Source: Dyadobacter endophyticus (GTDB taxonomy: Bacteria; Bacteroidota; Bacteroidia; Cytophagales; Spirosomataceae). From it: a stretch of DNA of 64,000 bases. The stretch lies in contig NZ_BMIA01000003.1 of the NCBI RefSeq assembly GCF_014641595.1, positions 1,054,001 to 1,118,000 of the forward strand, read 5' to 3'. The notes below the pieces were generated by a model, which worked only from the letters and a program-made list of their open reading frames with translations, had not been told where the DNA came from and ran no database searches. How positions within the stretch are numbered: the first letter of the stretch is position 1; the number at the start of each line of letters is the position of its first letter. Positions 1-8,663 of this stretch are shown piece after piece. Position numbers and translations under genes: made by a program.

Positions 1-664
1 CGTGGGAAGCATTCTCAGTGAATTCGCGCAGGCTCCGGTAGTCGTGCTGCATCTTGGAGGCCATTTTCTCCATCACATCGCCCAGCTCGTTGAACTCCGT
101 GATTTCGCTGCGAACAGTTTCCAGCGGCTTGTTTTTCGTCCAGTCGAAGTCCTTAATCCTTGCCAGTGAATCATAAAACGGCTTCCAGAGCTTACCCGAT
201 AAAACCCGGTGAAAAAGGAATGTACTCACCAACAGCAACCCAAGGAACGCGATCATCGCCGCCGAAATCGCCTCAATCAGTTTATAGGACTCGATCATCG
301 ACTTCCTGATCGCGACGCGATAGGGCGCGCCACCGATCAACGTGTAGAATGTGAGCTGCCTGAATGGGTCGGCACTCTCCTCGTAGCGGTTATTAATGAG
401 CGTATCGGTAAAAACCACCTCGGCCTTGTACTTGCCGAATACGGGCAGCACTTCAATTTTATTTTCTACAAAATATGAATTGTTGCTCCAAGTGTCATTC
501 GTACGGACATATGTCTCAAAATCCTGCTTCTCAACCATGAGGCGACTTTCCACTTCGTCGTAGATCATGAATTTGATGATCCAGAAAAACGCAATCCCCA
601 CCGCCAGGTAAATCAGCAGCGAGGCAAGCAGGTAAATCCGACTGGCTTTTTCGAGGAGTTTCAA
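1..664 (-). CDS. Sensor histidine kinase, N-terminal part (cut by window start)
   Basis: The visible 221 codons encode the sensor half of a membrane histidine kinase. A first transmembrane segment lies at about residues 10-32 (SRIYLLASLLIYLAVG onward), followed by an extracytoplasmic loop of about 100 residues. A second transmembrane segment (MIAFLGLLLVSTFLF) comes next, then a HAMP-like linker. The reading frame runs off the window at FTENASH, which resembles the start of a phospho-acceptor H-box; the catalytic half is not visible. The likely start is a TTG at 664-662 that overlaps the TGA of the upstream response regulator, so the two are probably translationally coupled. Kinase and regulator form a two-component system transcribed away from the TolC/RND efflux operon, which is its likely target by inference. 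Confidence 0.85.
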   Translation of the reverse strand, partial: MKLLEKASRIYLLASLLIYLAVGIAFFWIIKFMIYDEVESRLMVEKQDFETYVRTNDTWSNNSYFVENKIEVLPVFGKYKAEVVFTDTLINNRYEESADPFRQLTFYTLIGGAPYRVAIRKSMIESYKLIEAISAAMIAFLGLLLVSTFLFHRVLSGKLWKPFYDSLARIKDFDWTKNKPLETVRSEITEFNELGDVMEKMASKMQHDYRSLREFTENASH

Positions 665-1338
665 GGTGCGGTGAATTTGTAGCCTATCCCGTAAATCGAT
701 TGAATGTAATCCTTCCCACCCTTTTCCACTATTTTCCGGCGAAGGTTTTTGATATGCGAATACACCATATCCAGTGAATCGGCCGAATCCATGTTGTCGC
801 CCCAGAGGTGCTCGGCAATGGATTCTTTCGTTAATGCAACATCGATATTGGAAAGAAAATAGAGCAGCAGATCGTACTCCTTCCGTGACAAAGTAGTTTC
901 AATATCTTTGATAAAAACCTTCCGGGCAGGCAGATTAACCCTGATATCCTTCCAGATCATATCATTATTTCCTCCAAAATTCCTGCGCCGGATCAGTGAC
1001 TTCACCCTGGCATTCAGTTCAGAAAGATGGAATGGCTTGGTCATGTAATCATCCGATCCTATTTCAAGCCCTTTCAACTTGTCTTCCAATGTATTACGGG
1101 CTGAAATAATGATAATACCGGTTGCGGAAGCAATCTTTTTCAATGTCTGGATTATATCGAAACCATTGCCGTCGGGCAGCGTCAGATCCACGATCGTGCA
1201 ATCGTACTGGTAAAGGCTGATCTTTTCATCTGCCTGCCAGAAAGTGTTGGCTACTTCGCAAACAAACCCTTCGCGGGAAAGGTAGTCGGTGATACTTTCT
1301 GCAAGCCCTTTTTCGTCCTCTACAACTAAAATTTTCAT
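661..1338 (-). CDS. OmpR/PhoB-family response regulator
   Basis: DNA-binding response regulator of a two-component system. The receiver domain begins MKILVVEDEKG with the acidic pocket (VEDE), the phospho-acceptor Asp in DCTIVDLTLPDGNG, the switch Ser in IIISARN and the conserved Lys in DDYMTKPF. A C-terminal winged helix follows (LTKESIAEHLWG ... LRRKI ... IYGIGYKF), as in OmpR/PhoB. An upstream ATG at 1371 is in frame, but the homologous start is the ATG at 1338, which has GAGG just before it. The cognate kinase follows directly with overlapping stop and start codons. The gene is divergent from the efflux operon. The space between carries direct GTTTCC repeats spaced 11 bp, as expected for binding by this family. 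Confidence 0.93.
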   Translation of the reverse strand: MKILVVEDEKGLAESITDYLSREGFVCEVANTFWQADEKISLYQYDCTIVDLTLPDGNGFDIIQTLKKIASATGIIIISARNTLEDKLKGLEIGSDDYMTKPFHLSELNARVKSLIRRRNFGGNNDMIWKDIRVNLPARKVFIKDIETTLSRKEYDLLLYFLSNIDVALTKESIAEHLWGDNMDSADSLDMVYSHIKNLRRKIVEKGGKDYIQSIYGIGYKFTAP

Positions 1339-1380
1339 TCCTCTTTCAAAAGATACTTTACAAAAATACACCCGGAAGTT

Positions 1381-1469
1381 GGAAACATTTAGGAAGGATA
1401 ATCGGGTAATAAACAGCCCATTGCAAAGCTCCGTTTCCCAAATGTTTCCAGAATTGGGCTCTAATTTCG
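1381..1469. promoter_or_regulatory. Divergent control region with 11-bp-spaced GTTTCC repeats
   Basis: Seen: GTTTCCCAAAT at 1433-1443 is followed at once by GTTTCCAGAAT at 1444-1454, matching at 9 of 11 positions with an 11-bp period. A third GTTTCC lies on the minus strand at 1381-1386, inside the inverted pair GGAAACATTT (1381-1390) / AAATGTTTCC (1440-1449). A weak -7-like element TAATTTCG is at 1462-1469, just upstream of the TolC gene. Known: PhoB/OmpR-type regulators bind direct repeats with about 11-bp spacing next to the -35 region. Inferred: these are the operators of the regulator encoded at 661-1338, controlling itself and the efflux operon. Confidence 0.55.
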
Positions 1470-1494
1470 GCTAAAAATCTCTTTAACCCGAATT

Positions 1495-2949
1495 ATGAAG
1501 CACTCCCAGTACCATTCGGATTCCCGCTTTTTTCCGCCGGGGAACGCGCATGCTCCGGCACACCGGACCTTCGACATTAAAAACCGTTGGCTCGCATTGT
1601 TTTTCGCTGCCTTCGCATGCATGCAGGCGAATGCCCAGCAAATCAAGCTGCACGAAGCATTGGAACAAGGCAAAGGCAACTTTCCTTTCCTGAAAGCCAA
1701 ACAGGCTGAGATCCACAGCGCCGAAAGCCGCATTAAATCCGTCAAAACCGACTACCTGCCCGCATTCATCGTGCAGGATCAATATACTTATGCCACGGGC
1801 AACAGCGTTGCCGGTGCATTCCTGCCCAACGAGGGAAGCGCATTGTCGCCCTCAGGCGGTATCCGTCCCGAAAATATCTATACCGCCACATTCGGCAGCT
1901 TCACCACGGCGATGGTCGACTGGAAAGTATTTAATTTCGGAAAGGTTAATGCGAATGTGAACGCTGCCAAAGCCGACCTCGCCCGCAGCCAGGCCGATTA
2001 TGAGAACGAGCTGTTCCAGCATCAGGTCAAAATCATCGATGCCTATTTATTGTTGTTGATTAATCAAAAACTCGTCGAGGCGCAGCGCCAGAACCTTCAA
2101 AGGGCGGCTATTTTCAAACGGGTGACCGATGCCGCGGTAAGTTCGGGCATGCGCCCGGGTGTCGACAGCTCGCTTGCCGCCGCGGAATATGCCAAAGCAC
2201 AATTGCTGTTGCTGGAAAGCCGGCGGTCGGAAAAAGCGCAGCGCCTCCGCTTTTCGGAACTGACCGGCGAGCTGCGCGACAGCATTCAGGTCGATTCAAT
2301 GGGCTTTTACTCCCAATTGCCTTTACCGGCGGAAACCGCATCATTTCTTAAAAATCCGGCATTACGATTTTCACAAGCGCAAATCGATGCGTCGCTGGCA
2401 CGCAGCCTGGCCGTAAAACGCTCATCCTTACCCTCGGTCTCGCTCGTAGGCGCCGGTTGGGGACGCGGCTCGGGGGTGTCGAACAAAGACGATTCGTTCC
2501 GCACCGATTTTGGCAGCGGGGTCAAATACCAGGTTTACAATTACCTGATCGGCGTTTCCACGCGCTGGAATCTGACCAACATTTTCAAAGTCAGACATGA
2601 TTACCACGCCGAGCAGTTCCAGGCAGAGCGTTTCAAATCATTATACAAAACCCAGCAATTGCAACTCGACCGCCAGGCGCGTGAATCTGAAATGCAGTTC
2701 CAGCTTTCCCTCGCGCAAGCACGCCTCACACCCGTGCAGCTCGCAGCCGCCCGGACCGCATTCAACCAGGCCGAGGCACGCTATCAAAGCGGCTTGACTG
2801 ATCTTTTCACGCTCGCACAAAGTGTAAATGCACTCAACCGGGCTGAAATCGACAAGTTCGTCACCAACGGCAACGCCTGGCGCTCGCTCCTGCTCAAAGC
2901 CGCGGCCGCCGGTGACCTCGACATTTTCCTGAGCCAGATAAACAGATAA
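1495..2949 (+). CDS. TolC-family outer-membrane efflux protein
   Basis: Outer-membrane channel of a tripartite efflux pump. The 484-residue product has an unusually long n-region, then a hydrophobic signal segment (WLALFFAAFACMQANAQ) with a cleavage site after about residue 47, then QIKLHEALEQ, the typical beginning of the TolC repeat. Long heptad-rich helices with many Ala, Gln and Leu follow, in the two-fold TolC/OEP arrangement. No other ATG precedes the signal segment, so the start at 1495 is kept despite the long leader. The next gene, an RND permease-adaptor fusion, starts 4 bases after the stop, so the two form an operon. Expression is probably controlled by the divergent two-component system. 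Confidence 0.92.
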   Translation: MKHSQYHSDSRFFPPGNAHAPAHRTFDIKNRWLALFFAAFACMQANAQQIKLHEALEQGKGNFPFLKAKQAEIHSAESRIKSVKTDYLPAFIVQDQYTYATGNSVAGAFLPNEGSALSPSGGIRPENIYTATFGSFTTAMVDWKVFNFGKVNANVNAAKADLARSQADYENELFQHQVKIIDAYLLLLINQKLVEAQRQNLQRAAIFKRVTDAAVSSGMRPGVDSSLAAAEYAKAQLLLLESRRSEKAQRLRFSELTGELRDSIQVDSMGFYSQLPLPAETASFLKNPALRFSQAQIDASLARSLAVKRSSLPSVSLVGAGWGRGSGVSNKDDSFRTDFGSGVKYQVYNYLIGVSTRWNLTNIFKVRHDYHAEQFQAERFKSLYKTQQLQLDRQARESEMQFQLSLAQARLTPVQLAAARTAFNQAEARYQSGLTDLFTLAQSVNALNRAEIDKFVTNGNAWRSLLLKAAAAGDLDIFLSQINR

Positions 2950-2953
2950 TCTT

Positions 2954-5900
2954 ATGTATCAACTCATCAGAACTGCCCTCCGACAGCCTATTTCCATAGT
3001 GGTGGTCGTCATCGGCATCCTATTCTTTTCGATTCTGTCGATACGGAGCATTCCCGTCGACATTTTTCCAAATCTCGATCTTCCCACCATCTACGTGGTG
3101 CAGCCCTACGGCGGTATGGCCCCCGACCAAATGGACGGATTCATCGCAACCCGCTATCAGGACCACTTCCTGTATGTTTCCGGGATCCGCGATGTGGATG
3201 TGAAAACCATTCAGGGGCTATCTCTCATTAAACTTTCGTTCTACCCCGGCACCGACATGGCGCAGGCAGCCGCTGAGGTCGCCAACAACGTCTCCCGCGC
3301 GAAGGCCTATATGCCCGAGGGGACGGTACCTCCGCAAGTGGTCCGTTTCGATGCCAGCTCGGTGCCGATCGGGCAGATGGTATTCGAAAGCGCCTCGCGG
3401 TCGCTGAACGAAATCCAGGACTTCGCCTCCTCGCGGGTACGACCGATGTTCAGCCGCATTGAAGGTGTTTCGAGCCCGCCGCCATTCGGTGGAAACCAGC
3501 GCACGATTGTCGTCCGCGTCGATCCTGAGCGCATCAGAAGTTATCATCTGACACCGGAAGAGGTGATCAAATCTATTATTGCCAACAACCAGCCTTCCCC
3601 GGCCGGCAATATCCGTATGGGTGATAAGACCTTGATGACGCCCGTCAACTCCCTCATTAAGAAGCCGGAAGACTTTTTGAATATTCCTATCCGTGTGGGC
3701 GCAGGGCCTACCGTGTTCATCCGTGATGTGGGCGTGGTAGAAGATGGTGCCGATGTGACTGTGAGCTATGCATTGATCAATGGCCGGCGGGCAGTTTATA
3801 TTCCTGTTGTAAAAAAATCGGACGCTTCGACGCTCGATGTGGTCAACAATATCCGCGCCGCATTGCCGCAACTTCGGAACGCGGTGCCCGAGGATGTGAA
3901 GATTTCCTATGAATTCGACCAGTCGGTGTATGTGACCAACTCTTTGAAAAGCCTTATTACCGAGGGTATTTTAGGCGCATTGCTCACCGGTTTGATGGTA
4001 CTCCTGTTCCTCCGTGACTGGCGCAGCGTGATCATCGTGATCGTGACGATCCCCATTTCCATTCTCTCGGCGGTGATATTGATGAATTTGTTTGGCCAAA
4101 CGATCAATATCATGACATTGAGTGGCCTGGCATTGGCTATCGGTGTACTCGTCGACCAGGCAACGGTGACAATTGAAAACATCCACCAGCACCAGGAAAT
4201 GGGTAAACCGAAGGAGCAGGCCATTTGGGACGCGTGCAAGGAAATCGCATTCCCCGAGTTTCTGATCCTGCTCGCGATCCTCGCCGTTTTTGCGCCTTCC
4301 TTCGTTATGAGCGGTATTCCAAGATCGATGTTTTTGCCACTCTCGCTGGCCGTGGGTTTTGCAATGATCGCTTCGTTTTTGCTTTCACAAACATTGGTAC
4401 CGGTACTTGCCAACTGGCTTTTGAAGGATCATCCGCACCATGAAGCACCGACTTTGGCATTGGATAGCCAGGAAATTGATGATGTGATTGAAGAAGGTGC
4501 GCACCCGTCGCTGCCACCGACCGGTTTTGAAAAATTCAAATTGAAATACCTGAATGTGCTTGGCGGCATTATGGGCAGGCGGCTTATCGTTCCGGTCTAT
4601 CTCGTAGGTACCATTGCACTGATCGTCGGCGGATTTTTCCTCATCGGCACCGACATTCTGCCCAAAGCCAACAGCCACCAGTTCCAGATGCGCCTGCGGG
4701 TGCCCGACGGCACGCGCGTGGAACGTACGGAAGAGGCCACATTGAAGGTTTTGAACCTGATTAAATCGGAGGTGGGGAAAGAGCATGTAGAAATATCCTC
4801 GGCTTATGTCGGCACCGTGCCTTCCAGCTATGGTACTTCCAATATTTTCGTATTCAACAGCGGCCCGCATGAAGCTGTTCTACAAGTGTCTTTGAAAGAA
4901 GATTTTCCTGTGAGAATGGATGCATTAAAAGAAGAACTTCGCTCGAGAATTAAAAAAGAGATTCCAAACCTCGCCATTTCATTTGAACCGATTGAATTGG
5001 TAGACAAAATCATGAGCCAGGGGGCCTCAACTCCGATCGAGGTGAGCGTGGCCGCTAAAGACGTGGAAGAAGCCGGAAGGTTCGCCCGGAAAATTCAGAA
5101 AGAAATGCAGCGGATCGCATTCCTCCGCGATGTACAGATCGCCCAGCCGTTGCAATACCCCATTCTGGACGTAAAAATCGACCGCGAAAGGGCCGGCCAG
5201 CTAGGCATTACCTCGACGCAAGTGGCGCGATCGATGGTAGCGGCAACGTCTTCCAGCCGTTTTACCGATAAAAACCTCTGGCTCGATGATGCGAAAGGAC
5301 TCGCCTATCAGGTCCAGGTACAAATCCCGGAATACCAGATGACCTCGGTTCAGGATATCGGAACTATTCCATTAAAAACCGGCGTGAGCAACCCGCTACT
5401 GGCCGATGTGGCCACATTCTCGGAAAAAACAGCCCCCGGCGAATACGACCGCGCCGGCCCGAACCGCCTGGTGACCGTTACCGCGAATATCCATAAAAAG
5501 GATCTTGGAGCTGCCAGCACTGCTGTTCAAAAGGCAATTAAGAATGCAGGCGAGCCGCCACGCGGGATTATTGTGGAATTGAAAGGGCAAACCGAGCTGC
5601 TGACCGAGACGTTAAACAGCTTGCAAACCGGTCTGCTGATCGCCGTGGTGATCATGTTCCTCCTGCTCGCGGCTACGTATCAGTCGTTCAAACTGTCTCT
5701 TGTCGTACTTTCCACGATCCCCGCCGTGGTTGTAGGGTCAATAGGCCTGCTGCTGCTTACCGGTGCGACATTGAACCTGCAATCTTATATTGGGCTGATT
5801 ATGTCCGTCGGAGTATCCGTTGCGAATGCGATCCTGATGGTAACCAATGCGGAGAACCTGCGCCTTAAATTACAGGATGCCCATAAAGCCGTAACACTCG

Positions 5901-7327
5901 CAGCCGGTAGCCGTATCCGCCCGATCCTCATGACCAGTATCGCAATGATCGCCGGTATGGTTCCGATGGCGTCCGGCCTCGGCGAAGGAGGTGACCAGAT
6001 CGCACCGCTCGGGCAGGCGGTAATCGGCGGGCTCATCGCTTCCACGCTGGCTTCGCTGCTGATACTACCGGCCGTGTTCACGCTCGTGCAACGCAAAGCG
6101 TCCGTCAACTCGGTATCCCTCGACCCCGAAGACCCTGAAAGCAATTTCTTCCGTAAAAAACTCCAAACATCCGTTTCCATGAATACCCTGAAATCCATTC
6201 TGATCCTGATTGCCGTCGTTGCCGGTATGAGCGCATGCAGCAGCACCGCCGAAACGAGCGAAAGCCACGAAGCCAAAACCGAGGCTGGAACCGCCGCGAA
6301 GGAGCCTACCACCGTCGAACTCGCTTACGTCAAAAGCATGAAACCTGCGAAGCAAATTGCGTTACCGGGCGAATTGAAGCCGTGGAACAAGGTGAGCATT
6401 CATCCAAAAGTGAAAGGATTCGTCAGAACGGTAAATGTCGATCGCGGCAGTTTTGTCCGAAAAGGTCAGGTATTATCCATATTGGAAGCACCGGAAATTA
6501 TCTCCGAACTCAGCCAGGCAAAGGCGCAGCTCATCGCCGCCGAAGCCGCATTGCAGCAAACCACCACGCGCTACCAGGCCAGCACATTGACATACAGCCG
6601 CTTGCAAAAAACCAATCGCACTGAAGGGGCCGTTTCTATGAACGAACTGGATCTGGCGAAAGCGCGTGCAGCATCCGACAGCTCGGCAATGGCCGTGGCA
6701 AGGGGCAACGTACAAGCTGCAAAGTCATTCATGGAAACAAAAACCGAACTCTCGCGCTACCTGACCGTGACTGCCCCGTTCGACGGCATTATTACCGAAA
6801 GGAATATCAGCCCCGGTGCGCTAGTAGGCCCGGGAGAAGGCGGCGCAAAGCCATTATTTGTTTTGGAAGACAATACGAAATTGCGTCTTACGCTCGCGAT
6901 CCCGGAAAACATGTCGAGCGCCATTCCGAACAAAGGGGAAGTAAGTTTTACCGTTTCGGCCAGCCCTGAAAAGGTGTACAAAGCCGTTTATGCACGCAGC
7001 TCCCGCACATTATCCGAAGAAAACCGCTCGATGATGACGGAATTCGACGTCAACAACCGCTCAAACGAGCTGAAAGCCGGCATGTACGCGCAAGTTCAAC
7101 TCAATACGGAGCGCACGGGCAACACACTTTTTGTTCCTACTACCGCCGTTGTCAATTCCAGCGAGCAGGTATTTGTGATCCGCGACAAAGGTAAAAAAGC
7201 CGAATGGGTGCCCGTGAAACGCGGTGTTGTGGTAGACACGCTCGTGGAAGTTTTCGGGGATTTGCACGACGGCGACGCGATTGTGAAGAAAGCATCGGAA
7301 GAGTATCGGAATGGGCAGGATTTGTAA
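2954..7327 (+). CDS. RND efflux permease fused in frame to its membrane-fusion adaptor
   Basis: One 1457-codon reading frame contains two complete pump components. Residues 1 to about 1070 are an RND permease: first transmembrane segment at 13-30, two large periplasmic loops, and the TM4 signature VDQATVTIENIHQH near residue 400. The permease ends with the tail SVSLDPEDPESNFF, where this class normally stops. Residue 1076 is then a Met opening an intact lipoprotein-type signal segment (MNTLKSILILIAVV, then AGMSACSS). A full periplasmic adaptor follows, with biotinyl-lipoyl halves (KVKGFVRTVNVDRGSFVRKG and APFDGIITERN), a coiled-coil hairpin between them and a beta-barrel. Topology fits: the permease ends in the cytoplasm and the extra helix would return the adaptor to the periplasm. 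A separate adaptor could also start internally at 6179. AcrB Asp408 and Lys940 appear replaced by Gln and Ala. Substrate unknown. Confidence 0.93.
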   Translation: MYQLIRTALRQPISIVVVVIGILFFSILSIRSIPVDIFPNLDLPTIYVVQPYGGMAPDQMDGFIATRYQDHFLYVSGIRDVDVKTIQGLSLIKLSFYPGTDMAQAAAEVANNVSRAKAYMPEGTVPPQVVRFDASSVPIGQMVFESASRSLNEIQDFASSRVRPMFSRIEGVSSPPPFGGNQRTIVVRVDPERIRSYHLTPEEVIKSIIANNQPSPAGNIRMGDKTLMTPVNSLIKKPEDFLNIPIRVGAGPTVFIRDVGVVEDGADVTVSYALINGRRAVYIPVVKKSDASTLDVVNNIRAALPQLRNAVPEDVKISYEFDQSVYVTNSLKSLITEGILGALLTGLMVLLFLRDWRSVIIVIVTIPISILSAVILMNLFGQTINIMTLSGLALAIGVLVDQATVTIENIHQHQEMGKPKEQAIWDACKEIAFPEFLILLAILAVFAPSFVMSGIPRSMFLPLSLAVGFAMIASFLLSQTLVPVLANWLLKDHPHHEAPTLALDSQEIDDVIEEGAHPSLPPTGFEKFKLKYLNVLGGIMGRRLIVPVYLVGTIALIVGGFFLIGTDILPKANSHQFQMRLRVPDGTRVERTEEATLKVLNLIKSEVGKEHVEISSAYVGTVPSSYGTSNIFVFNSGPHEAVLQVSLKEDFPVRMDALKEELRSRIKKEIPNLAISFEPIELVDKIMSQGASTPIEVSVAAKDVEEAGRFARKIQKEMQRIAFLRDVQIAQPLQYPILDVKIDRERAGQLGITSTQVARSMVAATSSSRFTDKNLWLDDAKGLAYQVQVQIPEYQMTSVQDIGTIPLKTGVSNPLLADVATFSEKTAPGEYDRAGPNRLVTVTANIHKKDLGAASTAVQKAIKNAGEPPRGIIVELKGQTELLTETLNSLQTGLLIAVVIMFLLLAATYQSFKLSLVVLSTIPAVVVGSIGLLLLTGATLNLQSYIGLIMSVGVSVANAILMVTNAENLRLKLQDAHKAVTLAAGSRIRPILMTSIAMIAGMVPMASGLGEGGDQIAPLGQAVIGGLIASTLASLLILPAVFTLVQRKASVNSVSLDPEDPESNFFRKKLQTSVSMNTLKSILILIAVVAGMSACSSTAETSESHEAKTEAGTAAKEPTTVELAYVKSMKPAKQIALPGELKPWNKVSIHPKVKGFVRTVNVDRGSFVRKGQVLSILEAPEIISELSQAKAQLIAAEAALQQTTTRYQASTLTYSRLQKTNRTEGAVSMNELDLAKARAASDSSAMAVARGNVQAAKSFMETKTELSRYLTVTAPFDGIITERNISPGALVGPGEGGAKPLFVLEDNTKLRLTLAIPENMSSAIPNKGEVSFTVSASPEKVYKAVYARSSRTLSEENRSMMTEFDVNNRSNELKAGMYAQVQLNTERTGNTLFVPTTAVVNSSEQVFVIRDKGKKAEWVPVKRGVVVDTLVEVFGDLHDGDAIVKKASEEYRNGQDL

Positions 7328-7360
7328 CAGGTTACCATAACATCAGCCGTTCGTTCATTG

Positions 7361-7408
7361 GAGCGGGAAAGTGGTCTGTCCGACCACTTTCCCGCTCTAT
7401 TTTTGTTT
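7361..7408 (+). terminator. Strong intrinsic terminator of the efflux operon
   Basis: A perfect 16-bp stem, GAGCGGGAAAGTGGTC (7361-7376) with GACCACTTTCCCGCTC (7382-7397), closes a five-base loop and is followed by TATTTTTGTTT. The tail also contains TATTTTTG (7398-7405), a match to the Bacteroidota -7 element TAnnTTTG, so it may double as the promoter of the small genes that follow. Confidence 0.9.
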
Positions 7409-7428
7409 AAATCTATGCACAGTATTTC

Positions 7429-7566
7429 ATGAATGTAATCAGTTTCAGAAAATTGAAAGAATTTTACCAGATGGTAACCCGAATCAGCTTTGAACACAAA
7501 AGAATCATGATCAAATGGCTCGGTACCCATGCTGAATATGACCGCATTACCGCTAAGACAATCTAG
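7429..7566 (+). pseudogene. higB: higB toxin remnant with internal deletion
   Basis: A 45-codon frame reading MNVISFRKLKEFYQ, then MVTRISFEHKRIMIKWLG, then THAEYDRITAKTI. The first block matches the N-terminus of HigB-family mRNA interferases and the last blocks match their C-terminus. About 50 central residues, which normally carry much of the RelE-like fold and the catalytic surface, are missing. The join is in frame, so a micro-protein could still be made, but toxin activity is not expected. It lies 3 bases upstream of the higA remnant, preserving the usual toxin-first order. The assignment comes from recalled family sequences, not a search. Confidence 0.7.
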
Positions 7567-7569
7567 AAG

Positions 7570-7803
7570 ATGGTAGACGTAAAACTGATAGAAACCGAAG
7601 AAGAATACAATGAGGCATTGAACGACTCGATATGCTTTTTTGACGCGTCTGTGGGCACTCAGGAGGCCAAAGAGGCTGATGTTCTCGCGTTGCTGATCAA
7701 TCGATATGAGGAAGAACATTATCCGATCGATGAGCCCGCGCCCGAAGAATATAGCAGGATTAGAATGGAAGAAGCGGGTTTGAAAGAAGATTTTGATTCA
7801 TAA
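7570..7803 (+). pseudogene. higA: higA antitoxin remnant lacking the HTH domain
   Basis: The 77-residue product matches the N-terminal acidic region of HigA-type antitoxins: VKLIETEEEYNEALN, FDASVGTQEAKEAD, LLINRYEEEHYPIDEP and the run-in RIRMEEAGLKEDF. Family members continue with a helix-turn-helix of about 45-50 residues; here the frame stops after FDS and a terminator follows at once. No HTH sequence is visible downstream in any frame, because the next gene is convergent. The protein would lack DNA binding and autoregulation, so the locus reads as a decayed higBA module. The toxin-binding part could still be intact. Confidence 0.7.
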
Positions 7804-7834
7804 CAAAAATGCCGGACGCAAGCCCGGCATTTTT
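7804..7834. terminator. Bidirectional terminator between higA remnant and DUF4136 gene
   Basis: AAAAATGCCGG (7806-7816) pairs with CCGGCATTTTT (7824-7834) around a short loop, giving a GC stem flanked by A and T runs that serves both convergent genes. Confidence 0.85.
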
Positions 7835-7854
7835 GTGACTATTAACCCTAAAAA

Positions 7855-8430
7855 TCATTTCCGGCTGTAAGTATCCAGCGTTGCCTGCGGAAAAGAACGA
7901 AGAATATCAGCCATAGTATTTTTGATCATCGTATTCTGATCTTCCTTCTTGGTTGGCGCTTTCACTTTTCCCGAAGCCCAGCCTTGCCACACCATTCGCT
8001 CGGTGTTTTTTTGGTAGATGTTCAGAATGAAACGGCTCTCCTGATAATTGTAAGTCGAGATATTGTTACCGCCGCCGTACCACCACATATAAGGCGAATA
8101 CATGTTGTTGGAGCGTACTTGTTGACGGTCCTTCACGTCGGTCATGAAACGTACTATGATTTCGGGATTCTGCTGATCCAGTTTGTAGCCTTTGGCTTCC
8201 ATCACTTCTACTACGGCATCGCCCAGACGGCGTCTGTTCAGTTCGCTACCCAGCAATGGGTCTTGCTCCATATTATGCTCGGCCTCCACTTTGAAGGTTT
8301 TGAACTGCTTGAGATTCACCGCCGAATCGTAATCGTAACTGACTTGAAGGGCATTGCTGCACGCCATCAGGAATACACCCGCCACAACCGCCATGCCAGC
8401 GGATTTTATCAACTTCACTATGGTTTTCAT
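7855..8430 (-). CDS. DUF4136 lipoprotein
   Basis: A 191-residue predicted lipoprotein: a signal segment (GMAVVAGVFLMAC) with the lipobox Cys at about residue 24, then the DUF4136 pattern VSYDYDSAVNLKQFKTFKV near the N-terminus, an NPEIIVRF strand in the middle and VWQGWASGKV near the end. DUF4136 proteins are envelope lipoproteins of unknown function found widely in Bacteroidota. The gene stands alone between a bidirectional terminator and a gene-free stretch, so it is probably monocistronic. Family membership is fairly sure; a molecular role cannot be stated. Confidence 0.87.
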   Translation of the reverse strand: MKTIVKLIKSAGMAVVAGVFLMACSNALQVSYDYDSAVNLKQFKTFKVEAEHNMEQDPLLGSELNRRRLGDAVVEVMEAKGYKLDQQNPEIIVRFMTDVKDRQQVRSNNMYSPYMWWYGGGNNISTYNYQESRFILNIYQKNTERMVWQGWASGKVKAPTKKEDQNTMIKNTMADILRSFPQATLDTYSRK

Positions 8431-8663
8431 TGTGTTTTTGAACGTTTGGTTATGTTACATTACTCTGACAGTTTCAGGGGGTAATTGGTTTAAAAGACCG
8501 CGAAACATCTATTAAACTTGTAAACAAATAAAATTGATATATCGATCGACAAAATTACTTATTTCGGTGCATTTCAAACGTTTGCATAGCACTCAACCCC
8601 TCTATTTACTTTACCGCAGTCCTGCCTCGTCTGTTGCAGCGGCGTATTGAAAATAAACCGGCC
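8431..8663. other. Gene-free stretch upstream of the DUF4136 gene
   Basis: AT-rich DNA with no credible reading frame. It must hold the promoter of the DUF4136 gene, but no clear TAnnTTTG element was found on the minus strand. Nothing else recognised. Confidence 0.5.

Noticed and set aside
3218..3871. 217-codon open frame on the minus strand inside the RND gene
   Set aside because: It is an antisense shadow of a clear coding region, and its product lacks any recognisable domain or plausible composition.
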